A stretch of 64,000 bases of DNA from an uncultured Bacteroidales bacterium (lineage in GTDB: Bacteria > Bacteroidota > Bacteroidia > Bacteroidales > Paludibacteraceae). The notes below the pieces were generated by a model, which was not told the origin of the DNA, ran no database searches, and saw only the letters and a list, made by a program, of their open reading frames with translations. The stretch covers positions 190,545 to 254,544 of the forward strand of contig CADCEV010000002.1 of the NCBI GenBank assembly GCA_902800525.1, given 5' to 3'. Position numbers and translations under genes: made by a program. Of the stretch, positions 27,462 through 36,370 are shown piece by piece; positions within the stretch are counted from its first letter, which is position 1; each line of letters begins with the position of its first letter.

Positions 27462-27488
27462 TTGCACAACACGCTCGGCTACTCAATA

Positions 27489-28196
27489 ATGGGAGTGATA
27501 GCGAGTCTTATCTATCCTCGTACATGCGCGTTATGCGCGCGATATATAGGAGAATACAACGCAGGCATTCTATGTGACGAATGCCTGCGTTTGTTACCCC
27601 GTACGGAGCAGGCAGCTATCCCGCAAAACGGAACGGAAGGAGCACTCCTCGGAATAACCAACACCCCTTCCGCCGTCCGCAAAACGATGCACCTGGACCA
27701 TGCCGCCGCTTATCTCTTCTATGAGAAAGAGCACCCCATAAGGGACTTGATTCACCGCATGAAATACGCCGACCGGCCGGAGATAGGGTTTCATTTAGGC
27801 AGACAAGCCGCGATGGAGTTCCTGTATGCCGGATTCTTCGATGGCATAGATGTGATCATTCCTATGCCGTTGCACCCCAAACGTTTCCGCGAAAGGGGAT
27901 ATAACCAATCGGAGTTTATCGCCCGCGGAATCAGTGAAGTAACCGGTATTCCGGTGGACACAGACCATGTGTTGCGTGTGCGGGATACACCCAAACAAGC
28001 CTTGCAATCCGGCGAAGGACGCAAGACGAATGTAGCCGACGCGTTTGATGTCCGCTATCCCGAACAGATGTACCATAAGCATATTTTGCTCGTCGATGAC
28101 CTCATCACTACCGGAGAGACATCCAAGGCCTGTCTGAAAGCCATGAAACGCTTCAGAGGTGCTAAATTTTCGGTCTTTGCACTCTGTAAAGCGTGA
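27489..28196 (+). CDS. comF: ComF-family phosphoribosyltransferase-like protein
   Basis: 235 residues from the ATG at 27489, preferred because the conserved N-terminus (IYPRTCALC) starts there. The N-terminal zinc-finger-like pair CALC and CDEC is followed by the conserved ComF segments (LIHRMKYADRPE, PMPLHPKRFRERGYNQSE) and the phosphoribosyltransferase signature LLVDDLITTGET near residues 203-214. ComF proteins are linked to natural transformation, where they are thought to act with the DNA-uptake machinery in the cytoplasm. No other competence gene is nearby. Confidence 0.9.
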   Translation: MGVIASLIYPRTCALCARYIGEYNAGILCDECLRLLPRTEQAAIPQNGTEGALLGITNTPSAVRKTMHLDHAAAYLFYEKEHPIRDLIHRMKYADRPEIGFHLGRQAAMEFLYAGFFDGIDVIIPMPLHPKRFRERGYNQSEFIARGISEVTGIPVDTDHVLRVRDTPKQALQSGEGRKTNVADAFDVRYPEQMYHKHILLVDDLITTGETSKACLKAMKRFRGAKFSVFALCKA

Positions 28197-28212
28197 TAAA
28201 TGGCCAAAAAAC

Positions 28213-28247
28213 ATTAAAAATGAAAAATTAAAAATCAAAAATTTGCG
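28213..28247. repeat. Heptamer array upstream of nadB
   Basis: ATTAAAA, ATGAAAA, ATTAAAA, ATCAAAA and ATTTGCG in exact 7-bp steps. The last unit supplies the -33 element of the nadB promoter. Confidence 0.6.
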
Positions 28248-28273
28248 TATTTGCGCAAAAAGCAGTAACTTTG
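28242..28273 (+). promoter_or_regulatory. Promoter of nadB
   Basis: TTTG at 28242-28245, a 20-nt spacer, then TAACTTTG at 28266-28273, 40 nt before the start codon. Confidence 0.8.
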
Positions 28274-28313
28274 TAGCCGCAATAGGTCTTAATGACCAAA
28301 AGGTATTGATGAA

Positions 28314-29915
28314 ATGACAAAAAGTTATGATTTTTTGATTATCGGCGGTGGTGTAGCCGGTATGAGTTTTGCGCTCAAAGTGGCGCGGTCAGGAAAGTAC
28401 AAAATTGCGCTTTGCTGCAAAACAACCTTAGATGAAGCCAATACTGCGAAAGCACAAGGCGGCATTGCATCCGTCACTAATCTGTTGGTGGATGATTTCG
28501 AGAAACATATTCACGACACGATGGTCGCCGGCGATTGGTTAAGTAACCCCGCAGCTGTGGAGCAAGTGGTGAGAAATGCGCCGCGCGGAATCGAAGAACT
28601 CGTCAATTGGGGCGTTAATTTCGACAAGAAAGAGGACGGCACCTTTGATCTCCACCGTGAAGGAGGACACTCCGAGTTCCGTATCCTTCACCATGCGGAT
28701 GACACCGGCTTTGAGATCCAGCGCGGACTGATGGAAGCCGTCCGCCATAACCCCTATATCGAGGTCTTGGAGAACCATTTTGCCGTGGAGATCATCACCC
28801 AGCATCATTTGGGCGTACGTGTCACCCGACGCACTCCGGATATTGAGTGCTACGGTGCGTATATCCTGAACCCCGAGACCCAGAAAATCGACACCTATCT
28901 GAGCCGTATCACCCTCATGGCTACCGGCGGAACGGGGGCTGTCTATGCTACCACCACCAACCCCGAAATAGCTACAGGAGACGGTATAGCGATGGTCTAT
29001 CGCGCCAAAGGACAGGTAGAGGGAATGGAGTTCGTACAATTCCATCCGACCTCTCTCTTTAACCCCTCCGAGACGCATCCGGCATACCTCATCACCGAAG
29101 CCATGCGCGGCTACGGAGGTATTCTCCGCCTGCCGAACGGCGAGGAGTTTATGCAGAAATACGATCCGCGTCTCTCCCTCGCGCCGCGTGACATCGTTGC
29201 GCGCGCGATTGATAACGAAATGAAGATCCACGCGATCGATCACGTCTGCCTCGACGTAACCCACAAAGACCCCGAGGAGACCAAACATCACTTCCCCAAT
29301 ATCTATGCCAAGTGTCTCTCTATCGGCATAGACATCACCAAGGACTATATCCCGGTTGCTCCCTGCGCCCACTATATGTGCGGAGGTATCAAGGTCGATC
29401 TGGACGGACAGTCCTCTATCCGTCGCTTGTATGCCGTAGGCGAGTGTTCTTGCACAGGTCTCCACGGAGGAAACCGTCTGGCGTCCAACTCCCTTATCGA
29501 AGCGGTGGTCTATGCCGACGCGGCGGCTAAACACAGCCTCTCCGTGATCGAAGACTATGATTTCAACACCGCTGTACCGGCATGGAATGACGAAGGTACC
29601 CTCTCCAACGAAGAGCGTGTCCTCATCGCACAGGACGTCAAAGAAGTGGGGCAGATTATGTCCACTTACGTCGGTATTGTGCGGTCGGATCTGCGTTTGA
29701 GAAGAGCATGGGAACGTCTGGATCTTCTGTACGAAGAGACCGAAGACCTCTTCCGCCGAGTGAAGGCAACCAAAGACATCTGCGAATTGCGTAATATGAT
29801 CAACGTCGGTTATCTCATCACCCGTCAAGCCCTGGAACGCAAAGAGTCCCGCGGTCTGCATTATTCTATCGACTATCCACGGACCGATAATCACCATCCG
29901 CAGGAGGTGTGGTAA
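28314..29915 (+). CDS. nadB: L-aspartate oxidase
   Basis: 533 residues. This cytoplasmic FAD enzyme oxidises L-aspartate to iminoaspartate, which NadA condenses to quinolinate for NAD synthesis. It has the FAD dinucleotide-binding motif IIGGGVAGMSFAL near the N-terminus, the KAQGGIAS segment, the active-site region GGHSEFRILHHADDTG, the YMCGGIKVDLDG segment with GGNRLASNSLIEAVVYA, and the C-terminal helical domain of the succinate dehydrogenase/fumarate reductase flavoprotein superfamily. The HSEFRILHH segment fits NadB better than SdhA/FrdA, and no iron-sulfur subunit gene is adjacent. nadA and nadC are not in the window. Confidence 0.94.
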   Translation: MTKSYDFLIIGGGVAGMSFALKVARSGKYKIALCCKTTLDEANTAKAQGGIASVTNLLVDDFEKHIHDTMVAGDWLSNPAAVEQVVRNAPRGIEELVNWGVNFDKKEDGTFDLHREGGHSEFRILHHADDTGFEIQRGLMEAVRHNPYIEVLENHFAVEIITQHHLGVRVTRRTPDIECYGAYILNPETQKIDTYLSRITLMATGGTGAVYATTTNPEIATGDGIAMVYRAKGQVEGMEFVQFHPTSLFNPSETHPAYLITEAMRGYGGILRLPNGEEFMQKYDPRLSLAPRDIVARAIDNEMKIHAIDHVCLDVTHKDPEETKHHFPNIYAKCLSIGIDITKDYIPVAPCAHYMCGGIKVDLDGQSSIRRLYAVGECSCTGLHGGNRLASNSLIEAVVYADAAAKHSLSVIEDYDFNTAVPAWNDEGTLSNEERVLIAQDVKEVGQIMSTYVGIVRSDLRLRRAWERLDLLYEETEDLFRRVKATKDICELRNMINVGYLITRQALERKESRGLHYSIDYPRTDNHHPQEVW

Positions 29916-29977
29916 TTGTGCATTGTGCATTGTGAATTGTGAATTGTGAATTGTGAATTGTGAATTGTGAATTGTGA
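29915..29977. repeat. Nine-unit heptamer array ATTGTG(C/A)
   Basis: Two copies of ATTGTGC and seven of ATTGTGA follow one another with no spacer, starting at the last base of the nadB stop. The final unit contains the GTG start (29974) of the next gene. Confidence 0.9.
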
Positions 29978-30846
29978 ATTCTCTCTCATTACATAGTATC
30001 GTTCCTGTGCGCTCGGAAGCGCGCGAGGGAGCGGAGCAGGAGACCCAGATGCTCTTCGGGGAGTTGTGCGAGATCATCAGCCGCGAACCGGCGGATACCA
30101 ATCTCCCTCCTAAGTGGTACTACGTGCGCTTGGAGGCGGATGGTCAGGAAGGCTACGTGGATGCGAAGATGATCTCGCCCATCGCCGGCAAGGACTATAC
30201 TGCCTATAAGAATGCGCTCAAAGAGGCGGCGATGGTTGCAATGCCTATGGCGTATGCGGTCAGCGAGAATAACGGGCAGACGATTCCGCTGAGTGCCGGC
30301 ACGAAACTGACCAATTACCGGTCGCAAAACGCCAACGGCGCGCGGATCGGACACTTTGAGGTACTCGGCGTCGGTTTCCGTATCGACCCCGGTATGGTGG
30401 CAGAAAAAACCCTTGAAATGAGTCCGCAGAACTTGATGCAGGTAGTGCGGTTCTTCCTCAATGTACCGTACCTCTGGGGAGGAAAGAACGCCATGGGAAT
30501 GGATTGTTCCGGCTTTACCCAAATCATCATGAGTCTCTTCGGCAAGAACCTGCCCCGCAATGCAAGTCAGCAGGCACGTTGCGGAAAGAACATCGCTTCC
30601 CTCCAAAAAGCCAAACCCGGCGACCTCGTGTTCTTCGACCATGAGGACGGAAAAATCTCCCATGTGGGCATCATCCTTCAATCAGCAGACACCAATGAAC
30701 AATCACCCGTCACCCTCATCCATTGTTCGGGGCGCGTGAAGGTAGAGAAACTGGATGAAACAGGAATCTTCTCCGTCGAACAAGCCGACCCGGATCATCC
30801 ACAAGGCAGATACACACACCATTTGGTTTCAATCCAAAGGATATAA
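29974..30846 (+). CDS. NlpC/P60 (C40) peptidase with SH3-like domains
   Basis: 290 residues. It cleaves peptide bonds in cell-wall stem peptides, as in the dipeptidyl-peptidase VI/YkfC group. An N-terminal bacterial SH3 region (SIVPVRSE..., TQMLFGELCEI) and a second SH3-like stretch precede the catalytic domain, with Cys178 (MDCSGF), His230 (SHVGI) and His250 (IHCSG). There is no signal peptide. The start is uncertain. The first in-frame start after a TGA in the repeat array is the GTG at 29974, and the next ATG (30049) would delete conserved SH3 residues. Every repeat unit carries a GTG. A strong terminator follows. Confidence 0.9.
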   Translation: MNSLSLHSIVPVRSEAREGAEQETQMLFGELCEIISREPADTNLPPKWYYVRLEADGQEGYVDAKMISPIAGKDYTAYKNALKEAAMVAMPMAYAVSENNGQTIPLSAGTKLTNYRSQNANGARIGHFEVLGVGFRIDPGMVAEKTLEMSPQNLMQVVRFFLNVPYLWGGKNAMGMDCSGFTQIIMSLFGKNLPRNASQQARCGKNIASLQKAKPGDLVFFDHEDGKISHVGIILQSADTNEQSPVTLIHCSGRVKVEKLDETGIFSVEQADPDHPQGRYTHHLVSIQRI

Positions 30847-30883
30847 TAATAAAAGCAGTGCTCGCCGCACTGCTTTTATTATT
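30845..30883. terminator. Strong convergent terminator
   Basis: A perfect 17-bp stem (AATAATAAAAGCAGTGC and its complement) with a 5-nt loop overlaps the stop codon of the peptidase gene and has A/T-rich flanks on both sides. It can serve both strands. Confidence 0.92.
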
Positions 30884-30913
30884 GGCGCTTGCTGTTCAAA
30901 ACAGCCGGCACTC

Positions 30914-30930
30914 AGCCGCTCCAAGCGGCT
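30914..30930 (-). terminator. Short hairpin after the minus-strand OmpA gene
   Basis: A 7-bp stem AGCCGCT / AGCGGCT directly after the minus-strand stop, without a clear U-tract. The stronger hairpin at 30845-30883 probably completes termination. Confidence 0.45.
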
Positions 30931-32798
30931 TATTTCTTTTTCTCTTTATTGAGGATCTCCGACAAATCCGGGATGATCAGCTCAATACCTGCCGGCAGTT
31001 CACTCGGATTAACGATCTGATCCTTGTTTGCCTCGTAGATATATACCCAATAGTCGGGGTTGCCGTAGTGACGGCGGGCTATCTGTGCCAGACGAGAACC
31101 CGGACGTACCACCTCAGTCGTGCGATAGGTCGGGATGATCTCCACGCGGCGGTCCTTGGCTAACTGATGCTTACCGTTATATCGGTAAGGTATATCGCTA
31201 CCCATGTGGGCGATGATCATCTGGTCCTCGTGTACGCCTAACTCGCGCAATTTCGCAGCTACCGCTTTGGCGCGACGAAGAGACAGACGTTTGTTGTGCT
31301 CCGGCTTGCCTAACTTACAAGCGTGACCGTTCACATGGATCTTCTTCTCCGGGTGACGTTTGAGCACCTCGGCGATGCGGATCAATATGTCTTTCGGTTC
31401 CAAGATAGGCACGGACTTGTCCAAGTCGAAATAGATCACCGCGCGTTTCAACTCTTCGTCCAGAAGTTGCGCTACCGTGTCCTCTTTGCTGATCACAGGA
31501 ACAATGGTCTCTGTGCCGACATAAACGGTGTCGTGAACCAGTACCGGAACAACGGCGGTTTTCGGGCAGAAGGTCTCGCAGATGTCAATACCGTGCTCGG
31601 CTGCAATTTGTCGGATTTGCTCGATTGCCTCTTCACGCGGATCAATCACCGGAAGGGTGTCAACAGGAATCGTATCAACCGGAATAGTGTCCTCCGGTAC
31701 TGCGAGCGCTGCCAATGCGGCTGCTTCTGCGGCCGCCAATGCTGCGGCTTCTGCCTCCAGACGAGCCACTTCTGCCAACGAGTCAAGCAGTGCCTTCTCG
31801 CGCTCTTTTGCTTCTTTGCGCAGACGTTTCTGCTCGCGGTCAAAGTCGCGCTCGGCTTTCGTCCGGTTAGCATTGATCTGAATACCTACCTTGATACCCG
31901 CTGACCAGGGATGCAAGGTCTTGACCTCGTTCGTCTGCAGTACATTGGTATATTTCTCGGTGTAAGGCTCGGGGTATTCGCCTACCGTTCCGTTTGTGGC
32001 AAAGCCTAAAGCCGTTGACGGATGAGAGGACATGAGATCGGTGAAATAGTAGTTTCCGTACGCCGTGATAGCCAGCTCCACGCGCTGATGCAGACGAATG
32101 AGCATACCTAACTCCACATATGCCGCATAGGACAGCATTTTGAATGCCGAATTAGGCAGCGAGCCTACAGCACTCGGGATATTCTTGTTCTCCACTACGC
32201 CCGGTACATCGTGAATAGTGAGGTCGAACTTCTCGTAATAAACGCTGTTGTTGATCACGCCGTTCGAGCTCAGCTTATAGCTGTTCTTGATCGGCAGACC
32301 GATCTTGGCGCCCAAGGTACCGGTGAAACCTACTACTCCGGGACGAGCACGGAACTTGAGGGCGAGAGGCACCTCTACCAGATACATCTCCTGGCTCTCG
32401 GTCAGTCCCATCGGGTTAGCGGTCATGACGTACGTGTCGTTATATGCGTCCAAGGCATTCACCGTCCACGGCTTGTTGATCGCCGCGTTGTTGGTGTACG
32501 TGCTGATCTGCGCTCCCGTTCCGATACCCATCGCCGGAATGAAATAGTAGTTGATTCCAACTCCTGCTGTCCAGGTCGGGTAGGCTAACTTATTGGTTAC
32601 GTGCGGGCTTGTGTAGTTCGTGAATAGCTGGTCGTATAGATACTGACCTACACCGGCTCCGCCGAAGAACTCAAAATTCCACCCATAGGCGATGTTCGGT
32701 TCTGCAGCGCTGGCTTGACGAACTGAATCCGGACGTTGAACGGCCGAAAGGGAAACGGCGCTCAATACGATAATTGCTGTGATGAATAGTCTTTTCAT
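30930..32798 (-). CDS. OmpA-family protein with barrel, Ala-rich coil and C-terminal LysM
   Basis: 622 residues. Signal peptide (MKRLFITAIIVLSAVSLSA), then a barrel-like N-terminal half (about residues 40-310, including GAKIGLP, also present in the OmpA protein at 21851). Then come a charged, Ala-rich coiled-coil-like stretch (about 315-380) and a Pro/Thr linker with repeated PVDT. The OmpA peptidoglycan-binding domain (about 450-560) has VIYFDLDKSV, NGHACKLGKPEHNKRLSLRRAKAV and DRRVEIIP; the usual GHTD is GHAC here. A LysM-like domain ends the protein (VRPGSRLAQIARRHYGN...IYEANKDQI, then LPAGIELIIP). Two wall-binding domains in one protein suggest a strong outer-membrane anchor. A Shine-Dalgarno AAGGAGG overlaps the stop of the upstream T9SS gene, so the two are likely coupled. 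Confidence 0.9.
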   Translation of the reverse strand: MKRLFITAIIVLSAVSLSAVQRPDSVRQASAAEPNIAYGWNFEFFGGAGVGQYLYDQLFTNYTSPHVTNKLAYPTWTAGVGINYYFIPAMGIGTGAQISTYTNNAAINKPWTVNALDAYNDTYVMTANPMGLTESQEMYLVEVPLALKFRARPGVVGFTGTLGAKIGLPIKNSYKLSSNGVINNSVYYEKFDLTIHDVPGVVENKNIPSAVGSLPNSAFKMLSYAAYVELGMLIRLHQRVELAITAYGNYYFTDLMSSHPSTALGFATNGTVGEYPEPYTEKYTNVLQTNEVKTLHPWSAGIKVGIQINANRTKAERDFDREQKRLRKEAKEREKALLDSLAEVARLEAEAAALAAAEAAALAALAVPEDTIPVDTIPVDTLPVIDPREEAIEQIRQIAAEHGIDICETFCPKTAVVPVLVHDTVYVGTETIVPVISKEDTVAQLLDEELKRAVIYFDLDKSVPILEPKDILIRIAEVLKRHPEKKIHVNGHACKLGKPEHNKRLSLRRAKAVAAKLRELGVHEDQMIIAHMGSDIPYRYNGKHQLAKDRRVEIIPTYRTTEVVRPGSRLAQIARRHYGNPDYWVYIYEANKDQIVNPSELPAGIELIIPDLSEILNKEKKK

Positions 32799-32810
32799 TT
32801 CCCTTCCTCC

Positions 32811-35800
32811 TTATTTTACGATTAGTTTATGAATCTCCGTCTTTCCGTTCACGTCGGAAATCTGGATGTAATACATACCTGTAGTATGCGGTGCGCGGAT
32901 TGTGGTCTTGCCGTCGATATAGGCGGTCTGCATGATCATCTCGCCCGTGAAGGAGACAATCCGTGCTTCGCCTTCACACTCAATAGTGATCTGTTCGCCG
33001 GCGCCTACCGGGATAGGATAGACGGCGCTGTGTTGCGGAGCAGGATTTGACGCGCCTTGCGGCATCGTCACTTCGCAGGAGCGGTAACGGTTGCCTTTTG
33101 TATCGGTTAGCATCACGTAATAAACGCCGTTCAACTGTTTGCCGCCCTCGTGGTAATACTGACCCGTATCGCCTACCTGCATAATACCGTCCTTGTACCA
33201 TTGGTAGGAAACGAACTCTAACTTCTCGGCTATATCCGGCAACAAACCGTTCTTGGGGTTATTGTCCACAAAGAGCACACGGTCGTATTTGCTATATACA
33301 TAGCCGCCCAAGTTGATGTTCAGCTTCATGGCATGGCTCTTGCTCATACAGATACCCTGGTCTGCTCCGCCTTGATAACCTAACTCGAGGAAGAGATGCA
33401 GATCGCCTGTTCCGATATACGGTACGTTCTGGATGAGGATATAGCCCTCGGTGTCCGTAATACCGCTGGTGTCCGGACGACCCATGTAACGGGCTAAGTC
33501 TTTCGAATAGGTGATATGGAACGTGTCGGTTTTGCCTGCGGTCTTGTCATACTCGATACGGATCGTGTTCGCCTCTTGGCAGAGGTTCGCTTCCTCCGCA
33601 AAATTGAACTCCGGCTTCTCGGCTACCTGAATGGTAAAGGTGGTGTCAATAGGACATTTGCCGCGTGTATCCGTCAGGGTCTTGCTGTCTCCGTCCTGAT
33701 AGAACGTATAGGTCTTGCCGTCAACCCATTTGATCTCGTACGGCAACTCGGTGTCGCAAATCACAAACGAAACAGCGGTCTTGAGGTAACTGTCGTAATA
33801 CTGAGTGGCTTTACCTTTGGATTCTAACCATATCTGGCATCCTTTGTTGCGCACTCGGCGGACGTATGTGTAGGTGTTCTCCAATAACTCAGGGTCGAAG
33901 AAACGGTCCAAGTTAGCTTTGTTACCTACCACTATTGTGTCCGTCGTGCCTACTTCGATACGAAGCCATTGGTACTCTAACTCATCGCCGCTCGTTGCGG
34001 GCTCGATCTCGTTGACCTTGACGCGTATATTGTCTGTCGTAACGCAGAAATTATCCAATTCGCCGTCCTCAATGGAGCCAGGATCTACTTCGCTGCGGAT
34101 GCGGACTGTCAACTGGTACTTCGTCCACGAAGCCTCCGTATCCAAGGTGGTGAAACGGGTGTCGTCTTTCACACGGCGGACATAGGTGTAGTTCTTGTTG
34201 TACTCAAACGTCATTCCGCTCAATGCGAGGTTCTGTTTCTGTGCATCCTCACCGCTCAGCAGCGTGGTGTCGCCGTCGGCTGTCAGTTCGTACCATTGGT
34301 AGATATACTTGCCGCTACCGCCTTTGGCGGCTGTAGCCGGGATCGTGTAAGCCTGTGCTTCTTCCGGCGAGCAGAAAGCAATAGTGTCGCTTTTCTTGGT
34401 GATCTCACCCGGATCTACCGGATCAAACACGACTACGGTGTATTGACCTTTGGAGATATTGTTGTTTCCGCAGCATTCGGCACTGTCTTGCGCCATACGG
34501 GTGAAGACATGAACGCCGCTCTTCTTGATCTCGTAGTTCTTCAGAATAGTGTCATTGACACCAATCGACGAACCGTTGTCACGCCATCTGTAGGTGATCG
34601 GACCGCCTCCGCCATGTGCGCTGGAGATCGTATCTACGCTGATGATGACCGGCGAGGTCAGGTAGAACGTATCGATCTTACCGTTTGTGTTGTCCTCTAT
34701 CTCGCCCGGATCGAACTCCTCAAAGACGCGGTAGATAAACTCGCCTTCAGATCGTTTCCAATCGGTCACGCAGTGCTGGTCGCTCGCAAAACGGCGGATG
34801 GTGAACACACCGGCACTGTCCGTCGGAACCGAGGTCTTGTCAAACCAACCGGAATAATCAGGAGTAGTGATGTCGCCTTGCAGGTCTTTGATGAACTCTG
34901 CCTCTTTCGTGCTCTGGTCATACCCGAAGATAGCAACACGGTAGTGGTAATACTCGTTCGTTGCCGGGTTCTCTTTCCAACCGTTCTTGGCGGGTTTGTT
35001 CTCGGATATATTTTCGCTAAGAAGCACTACCTCTTCAAAACAGAACTCTCTTATTATGCCTTCCGGCAGTTTGGGACCATTGAATGAACCGGACTCGAAA
35101 TCCTCTAATCGTCTCGGACGCAGGTATGCTACGCGTTTCTCATCGCCCAACGTCACATCTACCAGCACTTCCGTCTCGGTACACGGGCGGACAACTTTGA
35201 CGTTACTGCCGTTGATCTGGATCCATTCTTCATCGTTGAGGTTCTGACATTTCCAGCTTATACCTCCTGAAACGCTCACCGTAAAGTTCTTCAGCAGGTC
35301 ATTGGCGTGGTCAATTGTATCTTTGTTCTCCTTGTTGACAAAGATCGGAGCAGCGGACAATTTGGCGGCATCGGTGTTCTCAAACGCTTTGAGAACCGGG
35401 TAACGGTTGCTACCCAACGACCAGGTCGTATTGCCTTGGAAGAGCACGAACATCTTCTCCGTCTCGTCTATCGGCACGATTCCTTCGCTCACCGCGCCTG
35501 CCGGCTGATAATAGAGCTTGCGGTCGGTGTAGCACGCGTCGTAATTACCGTTCTTGTCCACACCCACCAACGCCATACCTCTGCGGGCATAGCCGGCGTT
35601 ATAAACACGGCGGAGCGTACCTCCGTTGTTCAGACCTACGATACAACCCATCGTGTCCGTTCCGTTCAGGAAGATACCTACGTGGTAACAGTCGGTCAGA
35701 CTACCGTGCTCTCTCAACTCACCTACCAAACCGCCGGTGATATTTCCCGAGGCCACGATCTGCGCCATACTCCAGCATTGGCTGATAGTACCGTCGCACA

Positions 35801-36263
35801 CACCGGCAATCGCACCGACCTGACGACGACCCTTGGCTTTTGCCATGATCTGACCGCCGCTGATACCTAAGCTCTCGATCTTGCCCTCTTGGGCTACATG
35901 ACCGAAAAGACCGATACCGTCTCCGTCGCCCGCGAACGAACGAATACCTTTGAGCAGGTGGCCGTTGCCGTTGAACGTGCCCTTGAACGGTTTGGCGGCG
36001 GTTCCGATGGACTGCCATACCTTGTTGTTCAGGTCGATGTTCGCCGCAAGAGTAATGGTCTTGCCCGCATAATCATCGTTCTGCGAAGCTATCCATGCCA
36101 ACTCGGAGGCGGTCGTTACGGTATAAACATTACTTGCTGGCGTTACCGCTGTCTTTGCGGTCCCGTCCCACACACTATATACTTCGCCTGATGCATACGC
36201 GCCTAACGGGCACGCATACGCGAGTATTAAAAAGAAAATTGAGGGGAGTATATGCTTCCTCAT
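32811..36263 (-). CDS. T9SS cargo with GLUG-like and PKD-like modules
   Basis: 1150 residues. Signal peptide (MRKHILPSIFFLILAYACPLGAYA). The N-terminal third resembles GLUG-motif repeats (ANIDLNNKVWQSIG, FKGTFNGNGHLLKGI, IGLFGHV, GAIAGVCDG, GGLVGELREHG), a beta-helix-like module common in secreted Bacteroidota proteins. Three PKD/Ig-like modules follow, each opened by a (V/F)DPG(E/S)I motif and carrying YRWRDNG, YQWYEL or YQWLRI. The end is a full type A T9SS sorting domain (VYPIPVGAGEQITI, GMYYIQISDVNGKTEIHKLIVK). Its stop lies 12 nt before the OmpA-LysM gene, forming a two-gene unit. No enzyme motif was seen. Confidence 0.88.
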   Translation of the reverse strand: MRKHILPSIFFLILAYACPLGAYASGEVYSVWDGTAKTAVTPASNVYTVTTASELAWIASQNDDYAGKTITLAANIDLNNKVWQSIGTAAKPFKGTFNGNGHLLKGIRSFAGDGDGIGLFGHVAQEGKIESLGISGGQIMAKAKGRRQVGAIAGVCDGTISQCWSMAQIVASGNITGGLVGELREHGSLTDCYHVGIFLNGTDTMGCIVGLNNGGTLRRVYNAGYARRGMALVGVDKNGNYDACYTDRKLYYQPAGAVSEGIVPIDETEKMFVLFQGNTTWSLGSNRYPVLKAFENTDAAKLSAAPIFVNKENKDTIDHANDLLKNFTVSVSGGISWKCQNLNDEEWIQINGSNVKVVRPCTETEVLVDVTLGDEKRVAYLRPRRLEDFESGSFNGPKLPEGIIREFCFEEVVLLSENISENKPAKNGWKENPATNEYYHYRVAIFGYDQSTKEAEFIKDLQGDITTPDYSGWFDKTSVPTDSAGVFTIRRFASDQHCVTDWKRSEGEFIYRVFEEFDPGEIEDNTNGKIDTFYLTSPVIISVDTISSAHGGGGPITYRWRDNGSSIGVNDTILKNYEIKKSGVHVFTRMAQDSAECCGNNNISKGQYTVVVFDPVDPGEITKKSDTIAFCSPEEAQAYTIPATAAKGGSGKYIYQWYELTADGDTTLLSGEDAQKQNLALSGMTFEYNKNYTYVRRVKDDTRFTTLDTEASWTKYQLTVRIRSEVDPGSIEDGELDNFCVTTDNIRVKVNEIEPATSGDELEYQWLRIEVGTTDTIVVGNKANLDRFFDPELLENTYTYVRRVRNKGCQIWLESKGKATQYYDSYLKTAVSFVICDTELPYEIKWVDGKTYTFYQDGDSKTLTDTRGKCPIDTTFTIQVAEKPEFNFAEEANLCQEANTIRIEYDKTAGKTDTFHITYSKDLARYMGRPDTSGITDTEGYILIQNVPYIGTGDLHLFLELGYQGGADQGICMSKSHAMKLNINLGGYVYSKYDRVLFVDNNPKNGLLPDIAEKLEFVSYQWYKDGIMQVGDTGQYYHEGGKQLNGVYYVMLTDTKGNRYRSCEVTMPQGASNPAPQHSAVYPIPVGAGEQITIECEGEARIVSFTGEMIMQTAYIDGKTTIRAPHTTGMYYIQISDVNGKTEIHKLIVK

Positions 36264-36370
36264 ACGCTAATAATTTAAGAATTAAACGTGCCTTTCAGCT
36301 AAGATTCGTTTTGTTTTAGTACCGCGAGCCGGGGTCGAACCGGCACAGCCATCACTGGCCAAAGGATTTT

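Noticed and set aside
28539-30101. 520-codon minus-strand frame
   Set aside because: It is a shadow of nadB, which matches its family over its full length; the frame also runs through the heptamer array.
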